Source: CAYLZN01 sp964387935
GTDB taxonomy: Bacteria; Acidobacteriota; Vicinamibacteria; Vicinamibacterales; JAFNAJ01
Reading direction: 5' to 3'
Assembly (NCBI GenBank): GCA_964387935.1
Contig: CAYLZN010000031.1
Coordinates: forward strand, 1-28,972
DNA: 28,972 nt
A program made the position numbers and the translations under genes. A model generated the notes under the pieces. The model was not told where the DNA came from, did no database searches, and saw only the letters and a list, made by a program, of their open reading frames with translations. Below are positions 14,868 through 24,426 of this stretch, piece by piece (position 1 is the stretch's first letter; each line of letters begins with the position of its first letter).

Positions 14868-17800
14868 TGCCCGATACCTGAAATTCCGGAAGCGCACCTC
14901 GCCCGACCCCGCCGCGTAGAGCGCCGGTCGCAGGCTCAGAAAGTCATACCCCACGTTGTGATGGTAGCCAGACACTTCGAAGCCGCGGTCGAAGCGCTCC
15001 CACCGTTGCCCGTCGACGCTGTAGTGGATCGTGACGATGTGGTGGTCGTTGCGGAGACGGATGTGCAGCGTGCGACCCACGTGATCGGGTTTCGCGCCCG
15101 GCCGGTCGAGACCGTAGTTGTGCTGGATGAATCGCGCCGCCGAGAAGCCGAGGCCCAGGTACATCCGGCTGTTGTAGAACAGCAGCAGGCCCGCGGTGGC
15201 CTCCTGCGAGGCCTCGATCTCGACCTCGATCTCGTACGCGCGATCCCCGGTGACGAACCACAGCGGTGAACTATCGGAGGGAGACGTGCCCTTCGCCTTC
15301 AGCACGAGCGCGCCGTCTTCGAACCGATAGCGGTCGCGATCGGTCACCGACCCCTTGTAGAAGCTCCACTGAACGCCCATCCGCTCCGGCGTGAACGGCC
15401 CCGAGAACGCAAATCCGTGCTCACCGGCGCTCGCGGGCACCGGCTTCGGAATCGGGCGCCCCGGGTCGTACTTCGCCGCACGGAACCACCCATCGTCGAG
15501 CCACTCGATCGGCTCGAGCAGCGTCTGGCGTCCGAGGTTGTAGTAGCCCTTCTCGTACGCGTGGTACACCATCCACCAGCCTTCGTCCGGACCCTCGACC
15601 AGCGTGCCGTGTCCCTTGGACCACCAGGCGTCGTCCGCAGACGTTGCGCGGACGATCGGGTTGTAGGGCGAATCCTCCCAGGGACCTTCGAGCGACCTCG
15701 AGCGCGCAGCGACGATCATGTGGCCCGTGGGTGGACCCGCGGTGCCACCCTGCGCGAGCACCTGGTAGTAGTAGTCGCCCCGCTCGAGGATCTTCGGGCC
15801 CTCCTGCGCGAAGCCCTCGACGACCCAGTCCTCGGGGTATCGCCACCCCGGATACACCTTCTTCTCCGGACCGGCGATCGACAGCCCGTCATCCGACAGC
15901 GGCACCAGGTAACCGCCGCTCAGAAAGAGATACCGCCTGCCGTCTGGCCCGACGGCGTGCCCGGGATCGATCCGCGTGTTCTTCAGATCGATCGGATCGC
16001 TCCACGGGCCGCGAATGTCGTCCGCCCAGATCACGTAGTTGGACCGGTACGGCCCGATGCCCGGGAAGTAGATGTAGTAGCGCGAGCCGTGCTTGACGAG
16101 ATCCGGGGCCCACACCGAGCCGACGTTCCTGAACAGCGTCGGACCCATCGGCGTCCAGTTCACGAGATCGCGCGAGTGCCAGAGGACCAGGCCAGGATAG
16201 GCGTCGAACGACGAGAACGTCATGTAATAGTCGTCGCCGTCCTTGAGGATGGACGGGTCGGGATGGTCGCCGCTGACGATCGGGTTCAGGTAGTAGCCGC
16301 TGCCGAGATCCGCCTTGCGCTGGCCCTCGAGGCCGCGTCCCCAGCGGGGCTGGCGCGCAGCGGAGAGCCGCGCCTTCGCGGTCGGCTCGAGGGCGAATGC
16401 CAGGCCGAGGCCGGGCAGCGCCCGGAGGCCGTCAACCACACACGCCGCGCTCGCCTCCGCGCCGGCAGCATTCGTGTGCGCGGAATCGCCCACCGTGAAG
16501 TACTTCGCCGTGACGACGGCACGGCCGAGTGATTCGTAGAGCCGCGCCACGGCGGCGTGCAGATCGAGAAAGGGCACTCCCTCCTGCTCGGCAACCTGCT
16601 GCATGAGCCGCGCGTGGTCGGCCATCACCGCGTTGAGACGGCCATCCTCATGCCAGTCGCTGCGCGGCACCGGGGACACGAGGACGATCGACGCGCCCTT
16701 CGCGCGCGCATCCCGCACGTACTCCGGCAACGTGGCTGTCAGGCTCCGCTCATCGTCGTCTCCGAACTGCACGAGGACAACATCGCCGGGCCGCATCTGC
16801 AGGAGCGCCTTCTGCCAGCGGCCCTCTTCGAGGAAGCTGCGACTGCTGCGCCCGCCCATCGCCCAGTTGAGAACCTGGACCCGCGACTGATCGAAGGCCG
16901 CACCGAGGAAATCGCCCCAGCCTTCGCCGGGGCCGTGGTTCTTGACCGTCGAATCGCCGACGACGAACACAGCGGGGCGCGCGGGATCGCGGGTGGGATC
17001 GATGCGCGGCTCGAAGACCGCGGGCACGACGATCGACGGGCGCGGCGTCGCCGGCGCCGCCTGCAGCTCCCCAGGCGCCAGCGCTGCCGGCGTGATCACC
17101 ACGCGGTGGATGCGTCCCTTGAACCAGGACACGCGATTCTGCCGGACGCCAATCGACGTGCGACCGGCACCGAGCTGGGCAAATGCCACCTCGCCGGACA
17201 GCTCCCGCACACCATCCACGAAATGCGACATGGTCCGGCCGTCGTAGACGAGCGCGGCCACGTGCCAGCGGTCGGGCGCATGGACTCGATCGCGGTCCAG
17301 CAGGGTCAGGCCCGCGGTCCCGCTCCGGAGATAGGTGTCGAGCGCCCACTGCCCTCCCGGGCGCATGCGCAACTCGACCAGCGCACGGTTGCCGGAGCCG
17401 GCCTCCTCGACGTGGAGGAACCGCTGCTCCTCGCCGCCGTCCGGCGCGGGCTGGAACACGACCTCCATCGTGAACGCGGAGAGACCCTGCAGCGGGTTCG
17501 CGTCCAGGAACAGGCCGTCCGAGCTGCCGTTGAACTCCACCGCGGGCCCGAGGTCGGTCTCGACGACGCGCGGTGAGCCGACAGCCGTGACCGCATGGCC
17601 GCCGATGCGCTCCAGGTTGTCGAGTTGCCAGATGACCGGCCGACGAAGGGATGCGGGCGCGGCCGTGTCGAGATGCCGGATCAGCACGCTCATGTTGCGC
17701 ACGAACGCGCCCGTCGAGATGCCGACGAGCGTGTCATCCGGAAACGGCGACGTATCGCTGGCGTCACCGACGTGGCTCTGCGAGAAGGTGCCTGGCGCCG

Positions 17801-19265
17801 CCCGGGTGGGGCTGGGTCCGCGGTACGGATGGCTGTTCATCCGCAGCGGCGAGATCCACGCCCCATTGGCGTTCAGGCTCGCGACGACATGTGCCGGGTC
17901 ATCGGCGGGACCGAACCCGCGCTCGCCGGCGACGAAGTACTTCGGCAGCGGCTTCGGCCGGGCATCCGGGGCGAGCGGAGAGTCCTTCGCCGCCTCGGTC
18001 GGGGACAGCGCTCTCGCGTCGCCGTACGCGCGACGCAGCTCGGCCACGTCGATGAAGCGGAACGAGGTGTAGTGCGCCACCGTGTCCTTCGGCTCGCGGT
18101 CCACGAAGTAGCGCCCGTTGGTGACGTTCGAGCCGCTTCGATGCACGTAGAGCGGCTGGTCGGTCCCGACGTCGAGGAACGTCGGGTGCGTGCGGCCCGG
18201 CGGCGCCACCCCAGGCGGCGAGGCGACGCGCTCCAGCCACTCGAGCGCCTCTGGCACCCGTGCCAGGAATGTCGGATCGCCCGTGAGCCGGTAGAACCTG
18301 ATCATCTGCAGCACGTTCGATGCGGTCGTGTGCGTGACGATCGCCTTCGGCTCGTACGTACGGGCACCCGCCGGCTTGCCGTCCGGCGTGTACTGCAGCG
18401 CCCACCCCGCCTGCGGGGCCGGCTGCTGCAGGGCCACGAACGCGTGCATGCCCCGCGCGATCGGGTCGAGCAGCCGGCGTTCACCGAGCGCCTGGTAGCA
18501 CAGGATCAGGAAGTCGATGTTCTCGTTGGCGACACCGTCGTTGAACGTGATGTACGACGCATAGTCCGGGTCTGCCCCTGGAAGCGGCTCGCGGCTCGGT
18601 GGAAAGCGCTGCGGCCACCCACCGCCAGTGAACTGGCTCTCCCGCACGAACCGGATCGCCTGGTCCAGCGCCGGCTTCCATTGCGGGTCTCGCTTCTCGA
18701 CGTACATCCGCAGCAGGAACTTCGCCGACTGCGCCGTGCCCGCATCGTCGAAGGTCGCGTTGCCCCGGTAGCGCTGGAACTCCTCGAGTCGCCACGCGTG
18801 GCGGCCGATGGTCGCGTACCACTCGCGCAGCGAGTCCTCGCCGGCGAAGTCCACGACGTAGTTCCAGCCGCCAGACGGATGCTGCCCGCGTACGAGGGCG
18901 CGCGCGACGTCCTCCGCCGCGCGGTAGTAGAACTCGTCGCCGGTCGCGTGGTACGCGTCGAGATACAAGTGCCCGACGGTGGGCGTGCCCGGCGGTTGAA
19001 TCCAGATCTGCGATGGGCGCGCCTCGAGTTCGCCCCACCGGCGCGACAGGTCGGGCAGATACGTCCACACGTAGCCGCCGCCGCTGGCCACCTTCTCGAC
19101 CATGAAGGTCGTGGCCCGCTTCATGGCGTCGAGCGTGGTGTGACGATCCTGGGCGGCGACCGGGCTGGCCGCGACCGTTGCCAGGACAGCGGCGCAGACG
19201 AGATGGACGACGGCGCGGGCGGGCGGCGGGAGGAGACGCGGACGGCTAGGTGCCGGGCTGAACAT
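14862..19265 (-). CDS. Multimodular secreted pectinase: PL10 lyase, LamG-like, CE12 esterase, GH43
   Basis: From ATG 19265 the product has 1467 residues and a signal peptide (about 1-39, ending SPVAAQ). Module 1 (about 40-350) is a PL10 pectate lyase: GGWPQRFPP (about 217), YITFNDG (about 239) and ARTYEP (about 300), the segment matching the conserved catalytic-arginine region. Module 2 (about 540-735) is a LamG/concanavalin-like domain. Module 3 (about 760-950) is an SGNH rhamnogalacturonan acetylesterase: VVGDST, NWAMGGRSSRSFLEEGRW and DSAHTNAAGA, but the usual GHND block reads GDDD. Module 4 (about 990-1280) is a GH43 five-bladed propeller with HPDPSI, VWAPDLV and AQEGPKI carrying the base, pKa modulator and acid. 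A C-terminal beta-sandwich follows. The gene overlaps the upstream esterase by 20 bases. It plausibly cleaves pectin backbone, removes acetyl groups and trims side chains. Confidence 0.92.
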   Translation of the reverse strand: MFSPAPSRPRLLPPPARAVVHLVCAAVLATVAASPVAAQDRHTTLDAMKRATTFMVEKVASGGGYVWTYLPDLSRRWGELEARPSQIWIQPPGTPTVGHLYLDAYHATGDEFYYRAAEDVARALVRGQHPSGGWNYVVDFAGEDSLREWYATIGRHAWRLEEFQRYRGNATFDDAGTAQSAKFLLRMYVEKRDPQWKPALDQAIRFVRESQFTGGGWPQRFPPSREPLPGADPDYASYITFNDGVANENIDFLILCYQALGERRLLDPIARGMHAFVALQQPAPQAGWALQYTPDGKPAGARTYEPKAIVTHTTASNVLQMIRFYRLTGDPTFLARVPEALEWLERVASPPGVAPPGRTHPTFLDVGTDQPLYVHRSGSNVTNGRYFVDREPKDTVAHYTSFRFIDVAELRRAYGDARALSPTEAAKDSPLAPDARPKPLPKYFVAGERGFGPADDPAHVVASLNANGAWISPLRMNSHPYRGPSPTRAAPGTFSQSHVGDASDTSPFPDDTLVGISTGAFVRNMSVLIRHLDTAAPASLRRPVIWQLDNLERIGGHAVTAVGSPRVVETDLGPAVEFNGSSDGLFLDANPLQGLSAFTMEVVFQPAPDGGEEQRFLHVEEAGSGNRALVELRMRPGGQWALDTYLRSGTAGLTLLDRDRVHAPDRWHVAALVYDGRTMSHFVDGVRELSGEVAFAQLGAGRTSIGVRQNRVSWFKGRIHRVVITPAALAPGELQAAPATPRPSIVVPAVFEPRIDPTRDPARPAVFVVGDSTVKNHGPGEGWGDFLGAAFDQSRVQVLNWAMGGRSSRSFLEEGRWQKALLQMRPGDVVLVQFGDDDERSLTATLPEYVRDARAKGASIVLVSPVPRSDWHEDGRLNAVMADHARLMQQVAEQEGVPFLDLHAAVARLYESLGRAVVTAKYFTVGDSAHTNAAGAEASAACVVDGLRALPGLGLAFALEPTAKARLSAARQPRWGRGLEGQRKADLGSGYYLNPIVSGDHPDPSILKDGDDYYMTFSSFDAYPGLVLWHSRDLVNWTPMGPTLFRNVGSVWAPDLVKHGSRYYIYFPGIGPYRSNYVIWADDIRGPWSDPIDLKNTRIDPGHAVGPDGRRYLFLSGGYLVPLSDDGLSIAGPEKKVYPGWRYPEDWVVEGFAQEGPKILERGDYYYQVLAQGGTAGPPTGHMIVAARSRSLEGPWEDSPYNPIVRATSADDAWWSKGHGTLVEGPDEGWWMVYHAYEKGYYNLGRQTLLEPIEWLDDGWFRAAKYDPGRPIPKPVPASAGEHGFAFSGPFTPERMGVQWSFYKGSVTDRDRYRFEDGALVLKAKGTSPSDSSPLWFVTGDRAYEIEVEIEASQEATAGLLLFYNSRMYLGLGFSAARFIQHNYGLDRPGAKPDHVGRTLHIRLRNDHHIVTIHYSVDGQRWERFDRGFEVSGYHHNVGYDFLSLRPALYAAGSGEVRFRNFRYRAL

Positions 19266-20835
19266 AGGGGACCTGCGCGAAATGCCGGCGCTCCACGCCG
19301 CGCGGGTCGTCTTCGACCCTCGTCGCACGATCGACGATCATCGTCGATCGGCGGCTCAGATCGTAGGGGCGCCATGCGGGCAGCGATCCGCCGTTCGGGT
19401 TGCCCGTGCGCGCGAATGCCAGGCACGCCCCGCTCATGAGCGCCGCGACGCGTCGAGCGTCCTCGCCGGCGCCGACGCGCTCTGGGACGAGATCCACGTT
19501 GTCGAACACCAGCGGCACGTCGAGACCGTGATGGGCCCCCCACTTGCCGCCCTCGACCGGCGTGCCCCAGTCGAGCTGATAGACCCACGTGCCCGCGGCG
19601 CCTGCGGGCTGCGCCGCCCGCCGCTCCGCCTCGATGACCTGCCCCCGCCACGAGCGCGAATCCGTGGTCGCCGCGAAGAAGACGTCGCTCGGTGAGTAGC
19701 GCGGGTGGAGGCGCCGATACATCGCGACCACCTCGCCGCGATCGAGCGTGCCCATGAAGGGTGAATTCGCCTCGAGGGCCGGGCGCAGCGTGTCCCAGGT
19801 CAGGTCGAAGAGTGCCGGGCTGCTGCGACCGATCAGCGTCCGCGTCTCGCCACGCGTGTTGCCGAGGACCATCGGCACGCCCGCCGAGAGCGGGGGCGCG
19901 TCGGGATCGAAGGGATCGCGCGGCAGCGATCGTCCGTCCTTCACCGGCCCGAGGTAGGCGGGCGCGCGGGCCACCTTCACGAGGTCCGCCATCGGCAGCG
20001 TCTGGAGCCGGGCGACCTTGTCGCGCGGTACCTGCAGCGCCGCGAGCAACTGCTCCGCGTGCCTCGTCGCGGTCGACTGCCGGCTTGCGGTCACCTGCTG
20101 CCCGCTCATCGTCAGCACTCGATGGAACAGGCCGTGCGCGGCGGGCATGGCCATCAGTGTGGCGCACTTCGCGCCGCCGCCGGAGTGGCCGAAGATCGTC
20201 ACGCACCGCGGGTCGCCGCCGAACTCCTCCGCGTGGTCGCGCACCCACTGAAGCGCGAGCACGAGATCGAGCATGCCGACGTTGCCCGAATCGGCGAACT
20301 CGGGTCCGCCGAGTTCCGCGAGTGAGAGGTAGCCAAAGGCGTTGAGCCGGTGATTCACCGTGACGACGACCACGTCCCCGCGTGTGGCGAGGCGTGCGCC
20401 ATCCACGTCGATCTCGTTGCTGGACCCGCCCGAGTAGGCGCCGCCGTGGAACCAGACGAGCACGGGACGCGAGGCGCGATCCCGCAGGCCAGGGGTCCAG
20501 AGGTTCAGGTGGAGACAGTCCTCACTGATCGGACGATCGCCTCCGCCCGGCTGTGGCGCGATGGGACCGAAGGCGAGCGCGTCTCGGATCCCCGTCCAGG
20601 GAACGGGCGGCCGGGGGGGAAGGAAACGGCGCGGACCGGTGTCCGCGCCGTAGGGCACACCCTTGAAGATGAAGAGGTCGCGGTCTCGGGCGCCGCGAAG
20701 GCGACCGGCCGTCGTGGTGGCGACCACCGCCTCCACGTGGCGGGCCTGACGGCCGGACGCGCGCACCAGCCACGGCGTGACCAGTGCGCCCGCGCCAGCG
20801 CCCGCGAGGGCCCGGAGGGCCGTCCTCCGTGTCAT
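19246..20835 (-). CDS. Tat-exported type B carboxylesterase
   Basis: The 529-residue alpha/beta hydrolase starts MTRRTALRALAGAGAGAL, a twin-arginine signal, so it is probably exported folded. Family landmarks are FKGVPYGADTGPRRFLPP, SEDCLHLNLWTP, VLVWFHGGAYSGG (oxyanion hole), VTIFGHSGGGAKCATL with nucleophile Ser218 (GHSGG here instead of the usual GESAGG), GNTRGETR (acid) and GAHHGLDVPLVFDN (His). The catalytic triad is therefore complete. It starts 7 bases after the TonB receptor stop and its 3' end overlaps the pectinase start, which indicates one operon. Removal of acetyl, methyl or feruloyl esters from pectic material is a reasonable inference, but the substrate cannot be read from sequence. 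Confidence 0.92.
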   Translation of the reverse strand: MTRRTALRALAGAGAGALVTPWLVRASGRQARHVEAVVATTTAGRLRGARDRDLFIFKGVPYGADTGPRRFLPPRPPVPWTGIRDALAFGPIAPQPGGGDRPISEDCLHLNLWTPGLRDRASRPVLVWFHGGAYSGGSSNEIDVDGARLATRGDVVVVTVNHRLNAFGYLSLAELGGPEFADSGNVGMLDLVLALQWVRDHAEEFGGDPRCVTIFGHSGGGAKCATLMAMPAAHGLFHRVLTMSGQQVTASRQSTATRHAEQLLAALQVPRDKVARLQTLPMADLVKVARAPAYLGPVKDGRSLPRDPFDPDAPPLSAGVPMVLGNTRGETRTLIGRSSPALFDLTWDTLRPALEANSPFMGTLDRGEVVAMYRRLHPRYSPSDVFFAATTDSRSWRGQVIEAERRAAQPAGAAGTWVYQLDWGTPVEGGKWGAHHGLDVPLVFDNVDLVPERVGAGEDARRVAALMSGACLAFARTGNPNGGSLPAWRPYDLSRRSTMIVDRATRVEDDPRGVERRHFAQVPYVQPGT

Positions 20836-20842
20836 CCCCGCG

Positions 20843-23800
20843 TCAGAACACGAACCGCACGCCGACCTGGATCTCGCGGCCAGACGAGTCCGTCCGCTTG
20901 GTCGTCACCTTGCCGAACGTGCCGCTCCCGAACGTCGTGTTCGGCTGATCCCACACGATGTGGTTGAACACGTTGTAGGCCTCGATGCGTGCCTCCAGGC
21001 GGTGCGACGAGCCGAGGGGGAACGCCTTGGTCATGGTCATGTCGGCAAACCACGATCCCGGCCCGTTCAGCCCGTCGAAGTAGACCGGGTTGGTGCGCGG
21101 CGTGAACGCCGGCTGCGCCGCGAACACGCTCGTATCGAACCACTGGTCACGGGTGGGGTTGTCGATCTTCGGGTCGCCGGTGACCAGCATCGCGTTGGTG
21201 AAGAGCACCGGGCGCCCGGAGTAGATGCGCGCCGCCGCGCTGTACTGCCAGCCGCCGATGACGTAGTCGAGGACGACGGGCATGTCGGAGCCCCAGGCGC
21301 GACCGCGGCCCACGGGGATCTCCCAGGAGAACGCGCCGGTCATGCGGTGCTCCGGCAGGGCGGGATTGACCGGCTGCCACTCCCAGCCCTCCTCGCCGCC
21401 GCTGGTCAGGACCTCGTACTGCTCGATGTCGCCGCGCCAGTTCTGCCAGCGGTCGCGCTGGAACGCGTAGGCGACGAGGAAGCTGATGCCCTTGGTGAAC
21501 GGCCGCTGCAGCCTGACGTCGAAGCTGTGCGTGGTCGTCTTGCGGCCGCCTGCCGTGTTGGTCTGGTTGATCGTGCCGTACTGCGGGTAGGGCACGAGCA
21601 GGCTGCCCAGCGTGACCGTGGCGTTGTTGCGCAGCGAGCCGGGGAACTTGTCGGGCGTCAGGTAGTTGCGGAAGGGATTGGGGACCGTCGTGTTGAGCAG
21701 TGCGCCGTACTCGTAGCTGTAGCTGGGGTCGCGCATGTTCAAGTTGAGCGTGTAGGGCACCCGGGTCCCGTAGTTGAAGAAGTAGGCGACGTCCACGAGC
21801 ATCCCGGCCCAGATCTGCTTCTGGTAGGACAGGTTCACCCGGTCGTTGATCTGCGGCCGCAGCTCGTACTGGTCGAAGCTCACCGCGCCGCCGAGACCGG
21901 TGTACGTGCCGTAGCTCTGACCGTAGGGCTCGATGACCGGGTTGTTGGCGGGATACGGATTGGCGAGCACCTGTTGCGGCCGGCCGGTGAGGAGGCCCAG
22001 GGTCGTCGTCGTCTGCGCGAACCCGGTGTATTGATCGACGAAGGCGCCGAGGGTCTCTCGCACCGCGTTGATCGGCATCCGGAAGCGCGCGTACGCGAAC
22101 CGCACCACCGAGTCGTCGGTGAGGGCGTAGTTGACGCCGACGCGCGGCAACAGTTCCTTCCAGGTCGTGTCCCACACGTTGCGGTGCTCGGAGGTCGTGA
22201 ACTGCCAGGCCCCGTTGTAGATCCAGCTGTAGCCCTTGCTGGCCATCAGGGCCGCGGCCTGCGCCGGCATCGCCGGTGGCGTGGTCTGCATCTCGGGAAT
22301 CGGCACCGTCAGGTCGAGGTAGCGCGACATGCGGTCGTCCGGATCGGTCGGGCCGGGCTCGTACTCCCACCGCAGGCCGAGGTTCAGCGTGAGCCGGTCG
22401 TTGATGCGCCAGTCGTCCTGGAAGTAGGCCGAGTAGCCCACCAGGTTCGGGGTCTGCAGCGGGACGAGGCGGGCGGACGTCTGGTTGTCGAGCGCCCCGA
22501 GCAGGAAGGTGGCCCACTGGTTGCCGCTCGTGTTCACCTGCGGGCTGTCCGAGCTGTTGGCCGTGAGGGCCGAGTTGAACACGAGGTTGATCGGCTCGAA
22601 GCGCGCCGCCTCGCCGTAGTAGCGGCGGACCTCGCCGCCCCACTTCATGTTGTGCTCGCCCTGGTACCGGTTCATGCGTGCGGAGATGTTCCATGCGTCC
22701 GGGTGCTGGTACCACTCGCGGCCCTGGCGGCCCAGGCGGTTGGTCGTGCCCGTGCCCGTGCCGGAGGTCACGTCGAGCGCGGGGTAGTAGACGTAGCCGC
22801 TGTTGTAGAGCGACGAGTACCAGGGGTTGCCCGGCCAGTATCCCTCGAGGCCATCCGCGCCGAGCTCGAGCGACGGATTGTAGAACTCGTCCACCATGTT
22901 GTAGTAGCTGCCGCGCACGTTGACCGTGGTCCGGTTCGACACGATCCAGACCACGTCGCCCGCGGCGCTCAGGCCGTCGCGGTTGCTGCCCGAGAGGGGG
23001 AAGAAGCCGGCGTCGGTCGGGTTCTGCTGGAACAGGTCGGCCTGGAACTGGCCGTAGCGGGCGAACATCTTGACGGTGTCGGTGAAGTTGATGTCCACGC
23101 GCTGGGAGAAGTTCCAGTAGTCCACCTTCTCGTCCACGCTGCCCTGCCAGTTGTTGACGTAGCCGGGCAGGTTCGGCAGCGGGATGTCGGCGAGCATCTT
23201 CACCGCCGTCGGGTCCATGAGGTTGCGAGGGACGACGTTGCCGGCAAACGGCGTGCGCACCACGCGCCCCGTCGACGGATCCACCGTCGACGTCAACGGA
23301 TTGTAGATGGTCCGCACGACACCGTTGAGCGTCGACTGGCTGAAGTCGCCGTTCCGCTCCGCCTCGGTGGGCACGGTGCGGATGATCGACAGCGGGCGCG
23401 TGTCGTTCCACTTCTCGAACGACGTGAACGAGAAGATCTTGTTCTTCCTGATGGGACCGCCCACCGTGCCGCCGTACATCCGGAGCTCGCTGCCGCGGAG
23501 GGGGGTCGTCCCGGGCGCCACGACGAGCGTCGGGTCGGTGCGCGCGTTCATGCTCGGGTCCCGGAAGTAGGCGTAGGCCGACCCCTTGAGGTCGTTGGTC
23601 CCCGACTTCATGTTCAGGCTGATGATGCCGCCGAGGCTGTTGCCGTTCTCCGCATCGACGCTGTTCTTGGACACGGTCACCTCTTCAACCGCGTCCACGG
23701 CCGGCGTGTAGGACGCCTTGTAGCTGGCGTTGAGCGGAACGCCGTCGAGCAGCACGTCGTTGCGGCGCTGCGTGCCGCCGCCCGCGTCGTAGTCGTTCGC

Positions 23801-24331
23801 AAACGCGTGGTGATAGGGCTTGTTCTCGTTGGTCGTCGTGGAGACCATGATGCTCGGATCCAGCGAGGCGAGGTTGTAGGGATTCCGCCCGCTCATCGGC
23901 ACCTGGTCCACCAGTTGCCGATCCATGGTCAGCTCGGAACTGCTGGTGTTGAACTGGATCGACGTCGACGCGGCCTGCACGGTGATGCTCTCCTCGAGCG
24001 CGCCGAGCTTGAGCACGAGGTCCGCCGTCACGTCGCCCCGCTGCTGGACGCGGACGCCCTTCTGCTCGGCCCGGCTGAACCCGTCGAGCTCCGCCGCGAT
24101 CGTGTAGATCCCGGGATCGACGAAGTCGAAGAGGTAGCGGCCCTCCGCATCGGCCTGGCGCGTCACGGCCACGCCGGTCGCGTCGTTGGTGAGCGTCACG
24201 GTGGCGCCCGGCAGGGCGGCCTTGCTTTCGTCGAACACCGAGCCCTGCACGCGGGCGCGGTAGTCCTGCGCCAAGGCCAGCGTCGGCGCCAGAAGGCCGA
24301 CCACGGCAAAAACGATCGCCAACTTCCTCAT
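20843..24331 (-). CDS. Oar-like TonB-dependent outer-membrane receptor
   Basis: The 1162-residue protein has a signal peptide (1-22, ending ALAQ). A carboxypeptidase-regulatory-like beta-sandwich (about 25-105: VQGSVFDESKAALPGATVTLTNDATG ... GRYLFDFVDPGIYTI) is followed by a plug domain (about 115-235, with DQVPMSGRNPYNL and NDVLLDGVPLNASY) and a long beta-barrel ending in GREIQVGVRFVF, with the terminal Phe of outer-membrane proteins. Such receptors import glycan oligomers or other large substrates using TonB energy. ATG 24331 is chosen over a TTG 12 codons upstream because it begins the signal peptide and has AGGGGG five bases before it. It leads a three-gene unit with the esterase and pectinase, so pectin oligosaccharide uptake is likely. 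Confidence 0.92.
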   Translation of the reverse strand: MRKLAIVFAVVGLLAPTLALAQDYRARVQGSVFDESKAALPGATVTLTNDATGVAVTRQADAEGRYLFDFVDPGIYTIAAELDGFSRAEQKGVRVQQRGDVTADLVLKLGALEESITVQAASTSIQFNTSSSELTMDRQLVDQVPMSGRNPYNLASLDPSIMVSTTTNENKPYHHAFANDYDAGGGTQRRNDVLLDGVPLNASYKASYTPAVDAVEEVTVSKNSVDAENGNSLGGIISLNMKSGTNDLKGSAYAYFRDPSMNARTDPTLVVAPGTTPLRGSELRMYGGTVGGPIRKNKIFSFTSFEKWNDTRPLSIIRTVPTEAERNGDFSQSTLNGVVRTIYNPLTSTVDPSTGRVVRTPFAGNVVPRNLMDPTAVKMLADIPLPNLPGYVNNWQGSVDEKVDYWNFSQRVDINFTDTVKMFARYGQFQADLFQQNPTDAGFFPLSGSNRDGLSAAGDVVWIVSNRTTVNVRGSYYNMVDEFYNPSLELGADGLEGYWPGNPWYSSLYNSGYVYYPALDVTSGTGTGTTNRLGRQGREWYQHPDAWNISARMNRYQGEHNMKWGGEVRRYYGEAARFEPINLVFNSALTANSSDSPQVNTSGNQWATFLLGALDNQTSARLVPLQTPNLVGYSAYFQDDWRINDRLTLNLGLRWEYEPGPTDPDDRMSRYLDLTVPIPEMQTTPPAMPAQAAALMASKGYSWIYNGAWQFTTSEHRNVWDTTWKELLPRVGVNYALTDDSVVRFAYARFRMPINAVRETLGAFVDQYTGFAQTTTTLGLLTGRPQQVLANPYPANNPVIEPYGQSYGTYTGLGGAVSFDQYELRPQINDRVNLSYQKQIWAGMLVDVAYFFNYGTRVPYTLNLNMRDPSYSYEYGALLNTTVPNPFRNYLTPDKFPGSLRNNATVTLGSLLVPYPQYGTINQTNTAGGRKTTTHSFDVRLQRPFTKGISFLVAYAFQRDRWQNWRGDIEQYEVLTSGGEEGWEWQPVNPALPEHRMTGAFSWEIPVGRGRAWGSDMPVVLDYVIGGWQYSAAARIYSGRPVLFTNAMLVTGDPKIDNPTRDQWFDTSVFAAQPAFTPRTNPVYFDGLNGPGSWFADMTMTKAFPLGSSHRLEARIEAYNVFNHIVWDQPNTTFGSGTFGKVTTKRTDSSGREIQVGVRFVF

Positions 24332-24404
24332 GAGATCCCCCTGGCTCCTTGCTGAAGCCCTCGGCAACCGCCGGCGGGCTCACCTGTAACAACAAAATCA
24401 CATC

Positions 24405-24419
24405 ACTGGTCTTACCACT
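24405..24419. promoter_or_regulatory. Candidate GntR/FadR-type operator (TGGTCTTACCA)
   Basis: TGGT-CTT-ACCA at 24407-24417 is a perfect palindrome of 4-base half-sites around a 3-base centre, and the flanks ACTGGT/ACCACT extend it partly. FadR and LldR subfamily GntR regulators bind TGGTnnnACCA sites. It lies just downstream of the proposed -10, where a repressor would block initiation of the receptor-esterase-pectinase unit. The cognate regulator is not in this window. Confidence 0.5.
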
Positions 24420-24426
24420 TGACGAT

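Noticed and set aside
20777..24355. A 1192-codon plus-strand open frame opposite the TonB receptor
   Set aside because: The Val/Arg/His/Glu-rich, low-complexity text with no motifs is the typical complement of a GC-rich receptor gene.
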